The notes: generated by a model from the sequence alone, not told the origin. DNA of 64,000 nt from Dictyobacter vulcani (GCF_008974265.1 NZ_BKZW01000001.1:806001-870000); one strand, 5' to 3'. Numbered from the stretch's first letter, positions 1 to 7,908 are shown. Made by a program: numbers and translations.

Positions 1-2
1 AC

Positions 3-290
3 ACACCAGAATTTAAATTCAAAGTCGTGATGGAAAGCTTTCAGCGTGAGACGACCCTGGAAGAAGTATGCCGGAAATTTGGTCTGGCCAGCTCAGTGAT
101 CAGCCGATGGCGGCAAGAATTTCAGCAAAAAGGGCCAGAAATCTTTGCCGATCAACGCGACCACAAAACGCGCAACCAGGCACAGGGCTATGCACCAGGA
201 GAATCACCTGAGGAGTTGAAACAGCTCATTGGCGACCTGGCGGTTCAAAATGAACTGCTAAAAAAATCCCGGGGGCTACTAGGCAATTAA
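3..290 (+). CDS. IS3-family transposase OrfA (5' end outside window)
   Basis: This is the helix-turn-helix protein that binds the ends of an IS3 element. The frame is open back to the window edge and reads TPEFKFKVVMESF, a typical IS3 OrfA N-terminus, so the GTG at 27 is unlikely to be the true start. An HTH (CRKFGLASSVISRWRQEF) is followed by a leucine-rich helix (PEELKQLIGDLAVQNELLKK) that normally multimerises and leads into OrfB. The stop overlaps the OrfB frame, and an A7 slippery run lies 24 nt before it. Family assignment is confident; the remainder of the gene lies outside the window. Confidence 0.8.
   Translation, partial: TPEFKFKVVMESFQRETTLEEVCRKFGLASSVISRWRQEFQQKGPEIFADQRDHKTRNQAQGYAPGESPEELKQLIGDLAVQNELLKKSRGLLGN
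260..266 (+). promoter_or_regulatory. A7 slippery heptamer for -1 frameshifting in an IS3 element
   Basis: Seven A residues follow CT in the order A AAA AAA relative to the OrfA frame, the canonical IS3 slippery arrangement. Slipping back one base enters a frame that is open from here to 1059 and encodes OrfB. The site is seen directly; its use is inferred from the family. Confidence 0.65.
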
Positions 291-1142
291 GCGCACATGA
301 GAAAGTTGAGCTTGGGCGTACGCTCTGCGCTTCTGGTGGTCCGATCAATAAAAGTCAACTCGCCCGCGCCCTTGGCATTGCTCGCAGCAGTCTGTATCTG
401 CATCCCAAGCGGCCTCACCTGGATAAGGCGTTGGTTGTCAGTATTGAGCAGTGGCATGAACACGATGATACCCTTGGACATCGTAAGCTTGCTGTACTCA
501 TCAAGACTGGAAAAAATCGCGTCAAACGGGTGATGCAGAAATATGGCATCGCCGCCCGACGCAAAAAGAAAAAGTACATCTATCCAGGCAAGGCGACGCA
601 AACGGCTCCCAATCTTGTCCGAGAGATGACCGAGGAGAGTCTGCAACAGGTGGTATTTTCCGACATTTTTGAAGTCCATCTCGCGGATCAATCACGTGTG
701 CGAGGGTGTTTTGCCCTCGAGAAGCAGACGCGCCAGATTCTCGGACTGGCCTTTGATTATCATATGCGGGCAGATCTGGTGACCAGTGTCATTGTTTCAA
801 TGACGTTCCACGCTCCAGGAGCCATTTGGCATAGCGACCAAGGAAAACAATATGGGGCGCAAAGCACACGAGAACTGCTGTTACAGAAAGGGTTTCTTCA
901 ATCGATGAGTCGTGCAGGAACGCCGACAGACAATGGGTTTGCCGAGCGTTTCGTTGGAACCTTCAAGTTAGCGGTAGCTGAACGCCGTTCCTATCGAACG
1001 CTGGGTCATTTCTTGCGAGCAGCAGAATCGTGGGTCAATTTTTTACAATACGATACGTCCTCATGAGGGCTTAGGAAATTGTTCACCGTTACAGTATGCT
1101 CAAACACATCAGTTGCATATGGCTCCTTTAATTTCCTTATAG
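266..1142 (+). pseudogene. IS3-family transposase OrfB, frameshifted near the C-terminus
   Basis: DDE integrase/transposase part of the same IS3 element. In the -1 frame relative to OrfA the reading is open from the slippery site through HTH_21-like sequence (INKSQLARALGIARSSLY) into an rve domain. The acidic residues are in VVFSDIFEV, WHSDQGKQYG and DNGFAERFVGTFK. The frame stops at 1061-1063 after FLQYDTSS. Deleting one T from the T6 run at 1039-1044 instead gives VNFYNTIRPHEGLGNCSPLQYA, the usual IS3 C-terminus, ending at the stop 1140-1142. One extra T has therefore probably killed the gene, or is a sequencing error. Confidence 0.75.
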
Positions 1143-1742
1143 GAGTGTCTCTTTTACTGGGTACTTTCAGTTGATGTGTTTGCACTTCTGGTTGGAGCGA
1201 GCTGATCTCGATCTTCTCGCATATGGATACAGATGAGTCCCGATACATGGTACGTCGAGCAAAGGCATTTCAACTTCCATTGTTTCAACGCCGAATTCTT
1301 GGTCGATCACCAGTGGACAGGCTCATCGACCCTGGACCGGAGCAAATAATCCGGATATACATATGCTCTAATCAAAATGATCGAGTAACGCCCTGAAAAG
1401 TCAGCACACAGGGCATGACACTGCTCACGATAAAGCGCATACACAGGTCTTCGCAAATGGGCAGACCACGAATCATGCAGAGGCCTCAATTTGAATGCAT
1501 AGCGTCATGGGTCTTTGAGAAGACACATCAGATCTCGTTAATATGGACGAGAGTGTGAAGCAGACTATGCACATATGAGTAGCGGACTCGTCGGTTGGCA
1601 GGTTGAAGTTGTGGTGTAATGACTTTGCTTCTCGCCGTGGGCGTCGCTATGAACAATTCTATGACTGGGAACGTCAAAAAACCGATTGACCTGACCAAAA
1701 TCGAACGGCTAGAACACAGCTCGCCGACTGGCTACGAATCCA
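1143..1742. other. Stretch without a recognisable gene
   Basis: Only short unrelated open frames are visible. The right end of the IS3 element should lie in the first part, but I could not pair an inverted repeat because the left end is outside the window. From about 1619 to 1742 the sequence continues past the broken IS1182 transposase without matching it. Confidence 0.4.
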
Positions 1743-2472
1743 TCAGGTCATCCAATGACCCAGCCACGACACGAGGCTATTCAATGCAACCGCAATGGTT
1801 GCACCCACACACATCAGTCGATTAATGGCACGGATCTTGGCTAGAATGTGAGTGGAGTCGGTGCGTTGATGTTGCCGTTGCTTGAGCCAACCCCGTTCCT
1901 TGAAGAGAGCGAACATCGCATCGAGGAGGAGGTGTTCTGCTTCTCCTTGCACCAGGCGGGCGCGAAAGTCAGACAGGATGGTAAAATCAAAGCCAGGATC
2001 TGAAAGTTCTAAACTCAATGCATATTTGAGATCGATTCGTCCTCGCACAGCATCAGCCGCCTGTCGGTCAGGAAGTCCCTCCATGAACTGCACAACCGTG
2101 ATGAATGCCAGATGCCATGGAGCTTCTACAGGCCGTCCATTCGGTGGTAACAAATGGGCAAACCGACGCGCAAATGTGAGCCGATCCTGGCGCGTTTTGA
2201 CTCAATGACTCAGGGAGTGTAGCAGGCTTCTCAGATAAATGATAAGCCATTGAAACGAAAAAAAATAATCATTTCTTTCTTTGTTCAAAAAGCACGCATT
2301 TGAGCTCGACACCAGATCACATTTGCGTCGGCGCTAATACCTGATCCTGATAGATGGTTTCCAATGCGTCACGCATGTTCATGTAGATATTCCCTTTAAG
2401 ATAGGCTGCACGAGCCACACGTACTGTTTCTTCAGTAATCGTTAACTCATGTTGCGGATACAATGTAATTAT
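1743..2472 (-). pseudogene. IS1182-family transposase remnant
   Basis: Two separate pieces on the minus strand match the N-terminal (DUF772-type) part of IS1182 transposases. Piece one (about 2472-2317) reads LYPQHELTITEETVRVARAAY and then GNIYMNMRDALETIYQDQ, typical of the extreme N-terminus. Piece two (about 2208-1743) reads RRFAHLLPPNGRPVEAPW, DRQAADAVRGRIDLKYAL and QRTDSTHILAKIRAINRL. They are separated by about 100 bp of unrelated, stop-containing sequence, and the second piece ends before the catalytic domain. The element is dead; no terminal repeats were identified. Confidence 0.7.
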
Positions 2473-2546
2473 CTTTCTCCTGCTTTTCAACCTTTACGTA
2501 GATACTTTCTTTGATTTCTTATCCTAATATGTGAAAGCAAGAGAGG

Positions 2547-2735
2547 CTAGAAAGGTTTCCCAACAATGTCATTTGTGCGGGAGAACCAGTATACCAGGTA
2601 CTGGACAAAGCCATAGCCTTTTGTCTGTGGGGTCCTCTCGCTAACACGCGCCTCCTCGCGACAAGCATCGCTTTGTGCGCATTCAGGGCATTCCCTGAAA
2701 CAATTCCCTGTTGTCAATCGAAGTGTGACATACAT
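2547..2735 (-). CDS. Small cysteine-rich protein of unknown function
   Basis: A 62-residue frame whose ATG at 2735 follows a perfect AGGAGG after 3 nt, the best ribosome-binding site in this neighbourhood. A longer in-frame start at 2804 has none. Four cysteines at about residues 12, 16, 19 and 25 (NCFRECPECAQSDAC) suggest a metal- or cluster-binding knuckle, followed by a basic, aromatic tail (GYGFVQYLVYWF). It lies immediately downstream of, and on the same strand as, the small-membrane-protein operon and may be its last gene. I do not recognise the family. Confidence 0.45.
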   Translation of the reverse strand: MYVTLRLTTGNCFRECPECAQSDACREEARVSERTPQTKGYGFVQYLVYWFSRTNDIVGKPF

Positions 2736-2807
2736 GTTCCTCCTAGCGGCGTGGGTGAAGATCCATTCATTATTAAAAATCGTCCAGGAAACGAAGAAGA
2801 CCATTAA

Positions 2808-2966
2808 CTATGTGGGGTAAACGATATTAGAAACGGCACTCAACGCTTGCCAAAAATGGAACTGATAGGGCGCCACAAGTACCATCCATACAAGCAGTAT
2901 CAGGAAAGCAGCCAGCAAGAGGATGGCAACAACATTGATATATCGGGTATGAAGGGTATGGATCAT
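2808..2966 (-). CDS. Small single-span membrane protein with C-terminal repeat-like motif (paralogue 1)
   Basis: A 52-residue protein. A short basic N-terminus (MIHTLHTRY) precedes one long hydrophobic helix (about residues 11-33), then a short tail ending ALSAVSNIVYPT. By the positive-inside rule the tail should be outside. The ATG at 2966 has AAAGG 9 nt upstream. The tail aligns with the LASxxxPDxxxPWF end of the neighbouring small proteins and with the repeat unit of the 186-residue protein at 3642-4202. It is the most diverged copy, lacking PD and PW. Function unknown. Confidence 0.6.
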   Translation of the reverse strand: MIHTLHTRYINVVAILLLAAFLILLVWMVLVAPYQFHFWQALSAVSNIVYPT

Positions 2967-3015
2967 AGGAAGAGAACCTTTCTTTCTTGCTTGTGTGTGA
3001 CTCTTTTTCCGTTCC

Positions 3016-3174
3016 TTAAAACCAGGGAATAGCAACGTCTGGGTGAATGATGCTAGCCAATGGGTGGATCTGGCTCCCTATCGTAACAAGAAGAGCGATC
3101 AGGAGCATCCAAGCCAGCACAAAGAAAAGAGTCAGGAATATCCTTAAACACAGATTAGGTAAAGCGGTCATCAT
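3016..3174 (-). CDS. Small single-span membrane protein with C-terminal repeat-like motif (paralogue 2)
   Basis: A 52-residue protein starting MMTALPNLCLRIF, with one transmembrane helix at about residues 11-32 and the tail HPLASIIHPDVAIPWF at the extreme C-terminus. The tail is an exact example of the consensus seen about twelve times in tandem at 3642-4202. AAAGG lies 8 nt before the ATG. It is too short for most gene callers, but length, topology and terminal motif match three neighbours. It is co-directional with them and probably co-transcribed. Confidence 0.65.
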   Translation of the reverse strand: MMTALPNLCLRIFLTLFFVLAWMLLIALLVTIGSQIHPLASIIHPDVAIPWF

Positions 3175-3178
3175 GTCA

Positions 3179-3262
3179 TCATCCTTTGCTTAAAACTAGG
3201 AAAAAACGTGTCCGGAGAGGACAGGCTGGCCAGCGAATGCGCGTGGTGAGTAAGCGTGTCAT
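3179..3262 (-). pseudogene. Degenerate member of the small membrane protein family (paralogue 3)
   Basis: The slot between paralogues 2 and 4 has a strong start context: the upstream stop runs into TAAGGAGG, 10 nt before ATG 3262. It begins MTRLLTTRIRW, like the N-terminus of paralogue 5, but there is no hydrophobic helix. In another frame the next codons give SLASLSSPDTFFPSF, the family C-terminal motif. The simplest reading is an internal deletion of about 24 codons, covering the membrane helix, plus a frame change. As read from the start codon it is a 27-residue peptide. Confidence 0.5.
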
Positions 3263-3277
3263 CTTCTTCCCTCCTCC

Positions 3278-3433
3278 TTAGTTATAGGGGAAAAACGCAT
3301 CGGGGTGGATGGCGCTGGCGAAGAAGTGCTCTTGTGCTCCAGTCATACAGAGGCTGAGCATCAAGATAATCACTACGGCTATCAACACTAGCAATAGACC
3401 TATCACATGTGGCTTGAATGAAGACGTCCTCAT
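3278..3433 (-). CDS. Small single-span membrane protein with C-terminal repeat-like motif (paralogue 4)
   Basis: A 51-residue protein: N-terminus MRTSSFKPHV, one transmembrane helix at about residues 11-30, then EHFFASAIHPDAFFPYN at the C-terminus. The ribosome-binding site AAGGAG begins at the stop of the preceding gene (TAAGGAG), so translation is probably coupled to paralogue 5. Its own stop overlaps the ribosome-binding site of the degenerate paralogue 3. Function unknown. Confidence 0.65.
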   Translation of the reverse strand: MRTSSFKPHVIGLLLVLIAVVIILMLSLCMTGAQEHFFASAIHPDAFFPYN

Positions 3434-3447
3434 TGCTGCTCCACTCC

Positions 3448-3597
3448 TTAGTTATACGGATAAAACGCGTCGAGCTGAATGCTACGGGCTAATGGTTGTA
3501 CCTGGGTCGCCAGGCATAGAAACGCGATCAATACCATCAACACCACGACGATAAAGAACACCAGGAAATTCATCCGCAGGGTGTACAAACGATTCAT
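3448..3597 (-). CDS. Small single-span membrane protein with C-terminal repeat-like motif (paralogue 5)
   Basis: A 49-residue protein: basic N-terminus MNRLYTLRMN, one transmembrane helix at about residues 11-30, and tail QPLARSIQLDAFYPYN. GAGG sits 6 nt before the ATG at 3597. It ends in the same FxPYN as paralogue 4. It lies 45 nt downstream of the tandem-repeat protein on the same strand. Start and stop spacing shared with its neighbours supports a real operon, although each gene is tiny. Confidence 0.65.
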   Translation of the reverse strand: MNRLYTLRMNFLVFFIVVVLMVLIAFLCLATQVQPLARSIQLDAFYPYN

Positions 3598-3641
3598 GAA
3601 CGCCTCATTCCGACATCATCAGGCTGTCCTTAGGTATACAG

Positions 3642-4202
3642 TTATAGGTGCAGAACATGTGTGTACCATAGCACTGATATGTCTGGAGCTATACCAGTGA
3701 CGGTAAACCATGGCGATGCTATATGAGGCAGGACAGAGGCCAGGCTATACCATGGGTAAAAGGTATGAAATAGGATTGAAAGAACGATAAGCCAGGGCAT
3801 AGAGATGTCTGGCTGGATCGCCTGAGCAACAGCGTACCAGGGAAAAGCCACATTGGGGTTGACGTTGATCACAGTAAACCAGGGGTACGCGACATGGGGC
3901 ACGACGGAAACCAGACGATACCACGGATACGAAACATCGGGCAAAGCAGAAGACAAGCGATACCAAGAAACAACCATAGGTGTCAGGAGTGAAACCAGAT
4001 GATACCACGGAATAGCAATATGAGGCACAACCGAAGTCAGGCCAAACCACGGGACAGAGATATATGGATTGAGCCGAAACGATTGAGCAACGGCATACCA
4101 GGAGAAAAATACGTGTGAAATGGCCCCGGGCACGGCAAACCAGGGATACGATATACCGGGTGCAGTACATAATTCTGAGCTGAGATGAGCGAGGATTGAC
4201 AT
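3642..4202 (-). CDS. Tandem-repeat protein built from about twelve 14-residue PWY repeats
   Basis: A 186-residue protein that is almost entirely repeats of about 14 residues (42 nt). The consensus is xSxxPHIxxPWYxL, for example TSVVPHIAIPWYHL, SSALPDVSYPWYRL, VSVVPHVAYPWFTV, INVNPNVAFPWYAV and ASVLPHIASPWFTV. Two units carry insertions. The repeats have diverged at DNA level while Pro, Trp and Tyr/Phe are kept, which argues for selection on this frame; an overlapping 157-residue frame is rejected. The ATG at 4202 follows AAGGAAGG. The unit is the same motif that ends the small membrane proteins immediately downstream. There is no clear signal peptide or membrane helix. The family is not recognised. 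Confidence 0.65.
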   Translation of the reverse strand: MSILAHLSSELCTAPGISYPWFAVPGAISHVFFSWYAVAQSFRLNPYISVPWFGLTSVVPHIAIPWYHLVSLLTPMVVSWYRLSSALPDVSYPWYRLVSVVPHVAYPWFTVINVNPNVAFPWYAVAQAIQPDISMPWLIVLSILFHTFYPWYSLASVLPHIASPWFTVTGIAPDISVLWYTHVLHL

Positions 4203-4295
4203 AGAAGCCTTCCTTCATACGCTAGAGGGTCCGAAAAAGCTCCCTCGTCTGACAGTACACATAAAGCCTAAGCTGTGTAGATAGAGACTGGTTGG

Positions 4296-4316
4296 CACGC
4301 TAACGATGATAGCGTG
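4296..4316. repeat. 7-bp inverted repeat upstream of the repeat-protein operon
   Basis: CACGCTA and TAGCGTG are separated by 7 nt, in the divergent region between the minus-strand repeat operon (start 4202) and the plus-strand transporter (start 4656). Position suggests an operator or 5' UTR hairpin, but no regulator can be named. The rest of the 450-bp divergent region contains no gene that I can support. Confidence 0.35.
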
Positions 4317-4655
4317 TGAGCGCGCTATGAGATACCTCCTTTTTTCCTGTATGACAATACTCCCTCCACATGAAACTGTTACAAGCATAGCGAATATGCA
4401 GCCGATATGCCTTTTTTAAGTGTGAAATACATTGCACAGGTGTATTCAATTTCTTGCATGTTTGTGCGCAATATGTGAGGGGTATGCAGAGACAGGAGGT
4501 CCACCTGCACGGTATGCTCTATGAGGAGGGGGAAGCAAACATCTCAGATGGTCTCGGTCAATAGGCCGCTCTTGATCATGCCTCTGCTCTTGATCGCCCG
4601 CTCCCCTCCATCCATGAAAAAGGAACGGGTATAGGAGCTGCCACTGGAGGGTAGT

Positions 4656-5750
4656 ATGTCTATCGTGTTTGGTTTATCATCTGCCTGTATGTTCGGGCTC
4701 TTAGATATTTTCATCGCTCATTCCACCAGAACAATCGGTATACGCTACACACAAGTCCTCGCACATGTGACTGCGGCAGGGATGTTGTGCCTTTTCTTTA
4801 TTGGAAGCACTTCTTCCTGGTCACAGGAGTTGTCTTTAGCGTCCCTTCCGTTGTTGCTCTGCGTTGGATGCATCCTCGGATTGGTGAGCAGTTTGACCAA
4901 TCTCAGCTTATACCGCGCGCTCGCACTCGGTCCACTATCGCTGATTTCACCCGTGACGGCGAGTTATGGGCTCATCACCATGGCCCTGGCAGTGCTCTTC
5001 CTGCATGAGATTCCCTCACTGCTGGGAGGCATCCTTCTCTTGCTCATGGTCGGTGGGATGATTCTGACGATGAGCGTCACGGCACACGAAAGCAAGGTGT
5101 TCCCACATCTCACGATCTCACGCCAGATGCGCATAGTCGTGGCACTGGCCCTGGGCGTCTCTGTCGCAACGGCGGCGGCACTCTGTGTCATGCTTAGTTG
5201 GCTACAGGTAAACGGATGGTTGGTCCTGTTTTGCGTTCTTGCCGAGGGCATCTGTATGTGTCTCGCCTGCTACCTGGCAACTGACCGTTCTTTTTCATTG
5301 CTGCAACACGAATGGTCTATCCATCAGCAACAGAGTGGCTTGTTCTTCGGCATCGGTGCCATGTGCGGCTTTGGCATAGAATATTTTTTGCTCAGTCTGG
5401 CAACAGCACACCTGGGGCCGGTGCAGCCGGTTGTTATCTCTCGCCTGTTCTCGGCGCTCTTCTTATTCTGCTATGCACGCCATCAGCACGTTACTGGGTG
5501 GGGTAACATTACACTGAAACAGTTTGGTTTCATCATGCTGATTGGTCTCTTTGATGTGCTTGGGACCATCTCCTACGATATCGGTTCACGCGAGAGCACC
5601 CTCTTGGTCGCTGCGCTCTCCTCGCTCTATCCACTTCTCCCGTTCCTGGTAGGCGTACTGTGGTATCGAGAACGTATAAAGCTCCCTCAGTGGGCTGGGA
5701 CGGGCATTATGCTCCTCGCAATGGTTGGGCTATCGCTCGTTGGAAAGTAG
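4656..5750 (+). CDS. EamA/DMT-superfamily membrane transporter
   Basis: A 364-residue, highly hydrophobic protein with about ten transmembrane helices arranged as two five-helix halves. The first half contains the EamA hallmark region SSLTNLSLYRALALGPLSLISPVTASYGLITMAL; the second contains the matching GPVQPVVISRLFSALF and LYPLLPFLVGVLWYRERIKLPQWAGTGIMLLAMVGLSLV. The family exports metabolites or amino acids; the substrate cannot be read from sequence. GGAGGG precedes the ATG. It is divergent from the repeat operon and directly followed by another membrane protein gene. Confidence 0.85.
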   Translation: MSIVFGLSSACMFGLLDIFIAHSTRTIGIRYTQVLAHVTAAGMLCLFFIGSTSSWSQELSLASLPLLLCVGCILGLVSSLTNLSLYRALALGPLSLISPVTASYGLITMALAVLFLHEIPSLLGGILLLLMVGGMILTMSVTAHESKVFPHLTISRQMRIVVALALGVSVATAAALCVMLSWLQVNGWLVLFCVLAEGICMCLACYLATDRSFSLLQHEWSIHQQQSGLFFGIGAMCGFGIEYFLLSLATAHLGPVQPVVISRLFSALFLFCYARHQHVTGWGNITLKQFGFIMLIGLFDVLGTISYDIGSRESTLLVAALSSLYPLLPFLVGVLWYRERIKLPQWAGTGIMLLAMVGLSLVGK

Positions 5751-5757
5751 GGTATGT

Positions 5758-6288
5758 ATGATTGCATTTTCCTTTGATCGTTCCTATGCAGCCTCATCTC
5801 TTGAAGGTGAAACTACAGCACAGGTTCCTATCAGTGTATTCTTAGGGGCAATTGCCCTGTGCCTTGGAATAGGATGTCTGCTCTTCCTTCCACTCACTCC
5901 GCCATATCAGCAAATTGGCGCTCATTACATTGCAGCGCTGTTACCCCTGCTTATTGTCTGGTGGGCCATCGTGATTCCAACTGTGACCTACTGGCTTTTC
6001 CAGCAGGTTGTTGCCACCAATCGGTACATACCACAGGAAGGGAGCACGTTCCACGAGCCTGGAGTGGCAACGCTTGACCGTACAGAACTCCAACCTGCGT
6101 ATCGCTGGTCTGCTGCTGCCTTACAGCAGAAGCAAGACGTGCTCATTGTCCACATGCCACTGCAGCACGCGTCACAAACAACTCGCGTGGGGATGACTGG
6201 ACTCATACCTTCAGGTATCAACTCTGGGGATCAGACATCGTGCACACGCATGCCTGTCACACTCCCAGAAACCACCAACACAAGTTAG
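5758..6288 (+). CDS. Two-span membrane protein of unknown function
   Basis: A 176-residue protein starting at ATG 5758, 8 nt after the transporter stop, so probably in the same operon. Residues about 22-44 and 56-80 form two hydrophobic helices (VFLGAIALCLGIGCLLFL, then IAALLPLLIVWWAIVIPTVTYWLF), followed by a soluble tail of about 95 residues rich in Thr and Gln. The ribosome-binding site is weak (GTAGGG). I recognise no domain. Confidence 0.5.
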   Translation: MIAFSFDRSYAASSLEGETTAQVPISVFLGAIALCLGIGCLLFLPLTPPYQQIGAHYIAALLPLLIVWWAIVIPTVTYWLFQQVVATNRYIPQEGSTFHEPGVATLDRTELQPAYRWSAAALQQKQDVLIVHMPLQHASQTTRVGMTGLIPSGINSGDQTSCTRMPVTLPETTNTS

Positions 6289-6387
6289 CCCTGATACGAA
6301 CCTCGATCTCTGGAGCGGCCTGACTGCGCTCACACATCTCAGTCGTTTCTACGTGCTCTACGGAGCACTGCAAACAAGAGGAGGTAG

Positions 6388-6800
6388 ATATACCATTATT
6401 CCCAAAGAATGTACCTTTGAAGCCGCCATCGCCAGCCCAATCATCGGGGGAAGTGCCGTCATGCTCATGGTCATACGTATCGATTACAGGTCAGCTTGCG
6501 CAAGCCAGTCATCAACTCGCCAAGCAAGGCACGTGATGGGATAGTCAAGAATGGTGATGAGCGCAAGACTACTATGCCACCATTCTGGAACAGCCCTCCG
6601 ATGAAGGCTCATAATGGGAGGCAGCACAGGCAAGGGCAAAGGGAAGAAGGGATCACCATGAGCTCACTGTCCTGACGGATATTCGCACCACAGCCGAGAA
6701 TCTGGCGTACGGGATCTGGAATGCCTTGCTTACTGGCGGTATTCCCTCTGACACGCTGTACCGCATCAGAGTATGGGAAACCGAAAAAGGATATGTGTAG
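6388..6800 (+). pseudogene. queD: Broken 6-carboxytetrahydropterin synthase (QueD-like) gene
   Basis: Three frames together spell a QueD/6-pyruvoyl-tetrahydropterin synthase, the second enzyme of queuosine/7-deazaguanine synthesis. After AGAGGAGG (6377-6384) comes RYTIIPKECTFEAA. One base is then missing at about 6426, and the next frame continues HRQPNHRGKCRHAHGHTYRL, giving the zinc ligands H and HGH and the active-site Cys region. Further on, DHHELTVLTDIR, TTAENLAYGIW and LYRIRVWETEKGY match the C-terminal catalytic segment. Frame changes and stops at about 6540-6650 confirm decay. Identification rests on the zinc and Glu motifs and is fairly secure. Confidence 0.7.
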
Positions 6801-6829
6801 ATTATGCATGTGGAACATGAGCAAGTGTA

Positions 6830-6985
6830 GAGGTGATAGCTGCCATCCAGAGCAACGATCTCCCCATCTCTGCCTATCAAGCCCGTGGCATGCGCACACC
6901 AGGCCTCATAACCTCCACAACGATGCGCAGCAACGGGTGCACCGAGCGCAAACGTGCTCATGGAGATCCTGCACATGATTGTAGA
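6830..6985 (+). pseudogene. Possible C-terminal fragment of GTP cyclohydrolase I (FolE-like)
   Basis: Just after the queD remnant a frame reads IAAIQSNDLPISAYQARGMRTPGLITSTTMR. The end resembles the FolE C-terminal segment (MxxRGVxKPGxxTxTSxxRG). A frame change then gives NVLMEILHMIV, like the final helix (RxEFLxLI). FolE supplies the substrate for QueD, so the two relics fit one lost pathway. The N-terminal catalytic half, including the zinc site, is missing, so the call is tentative. Confidence 0.35.
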
Positions 6986-6990
6986 AACGA

Positions 6991-7035
6991 AAGCAAAGAT
7001 GCATTCCTCGTTCTGAAAGGAATGCATCTTTGCTT
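6991..7035. terminator. 18-bp perfect hairpin
   Basis: The left arm 6991-7008 and right arm 7018-7035 (AGGAATGCATCTTTGCTT) are perfectly complementary with a 9-nt loop. No long U-tract follows on the plus strand; the minus-strand side is followed by TTCGTTTC. It separates the pterin-gene relics from the minus-strand regulator, so it could terminate transcription from either side. Confidence 0.55.
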
Positions 7036-7199
7036 CTGGTATCTTGTTCCCATGCGTGGCTGATCTGGTGCATAGAGCCGTTCTCAGGCTTGTGGGATGC
7101 GAAAGGCTCAAGGGACTGATCAAATCTATACGATCGCTTGCTGCACATATTTATTGGTCGGCAAGAGTCGAGATGAGAAACGCCCTTGCCCCCTCTGTT

Positions 7200-7709
7200 C
7201 TATACCAGGGCACCCAGACGCCACGGTTCAATCGGCATCTCTGAGGTACCGATGGGTGTCTGCGCCAGGCGCTTGAGCATGTACCCTGTTTCAGTGATGG
7301 CGACAACGTTAATGCCAAATTCCTGCATTTTGAGCCGCACTCGCGAGAGAACACCTCGCATGGGACGAACACATTCGTCCCATTGCCCTTCTTGTTGGGC
7401 CATATGAAGGCGGAGACGGGAGCTATCGATATCGCTCGAGGTGGGCGATCCTCCATGAAAGTGTGCAAGCAACTGTTCATAGGGACAATAGTGGGGATAA
7501 TTTTGCAGAAGTGGGATCAATACACACAGTTCGCTGGCGGTAAATTGTTGCTCCCTCAGCAACACGGGGCCTGGGGCCAGATGAGATAACGTTCCCAGAT
7601 GTGGGTTGAAAACCAGGACATGACCAGGTTCGAGGAGCGCAGTGAGACGAAATGGTATCATGTCATTGAGACTCGATGGATAACGTGCTTTACGCGTGAG
7701 ACTACCCAT
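7200..7709 (-). CDS. OmpR/PhoB-type winged-helix DNA-binding protein without receiver
   Basis: About 169 residues from ATG 7709, which has AAGGAGG 11 nt upstream; the frame also extends to 7787. The C-terminal half fits the Trans_reg_C winged helix: FTASELCVLIPLLQNYPHYCPYEQLLAHF as the first helices, a variable loop, then MRGVLSRVRLKMQEFGINVVAITETGYMLKRL as recognition helix and wing (GYML). The N-terminal half, about 80 residues, is not a CheY receiver; its VLVFNPHLGTLSHLAPGPVLL strand pattern resembles the beta-platform before such domains. Probably a DNA-binding regulator whose signal input is unknown. It is divergent from the HTH-GAF gene at 8184. Confidence 0.65.
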   Translation of the reverse strand: MGSLTRKARYPSSLNDMIPFRLTALLEPGHVLVFNPHLGTLSHLAPGPVLLREQQFTASELCVLIPLLQNYPHYCPYEQLLAHFHGGSPTSSDIDSSRLRLHMAQQEGQWDECVRPMRGVLSRVRLKMQEFGINVVAITETGYMLKRLAQTPIGTSEMPIEPWRLGALV

Positions 7710-7908
7710 GAGAGATGCATCCTCCTTTTCCAAAAGCGATCTGGCATCCACACTCTGCGAGCAGTGCAAGTGTAGAAGGACATCCATACACGATACAAAA
7801 ACCTTCTTTTTCCACTACCGTTGGGCGTGCTCACTCACTCACCACACGATCCAGGCTACACCCCCCATTCAGACGAGCGAGCAGCCCACCACCAATATAC
7901 CACAGAAT

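Noticed and set aside
1619..1825. 68-residue plus-strand ORF
   Set aside because: No start context, no recognisable family, and it runs into the IS1182 remnant on the other strand.
3745..4218. 157-residue frame overlapping the PWY-repeat gene
   Set aside because: The repeat structure in this frame is blurred and Cys-rich, whereas the other frame keeps Pro, Trp and Tyr; the ribosome-binding site also fits the other start.
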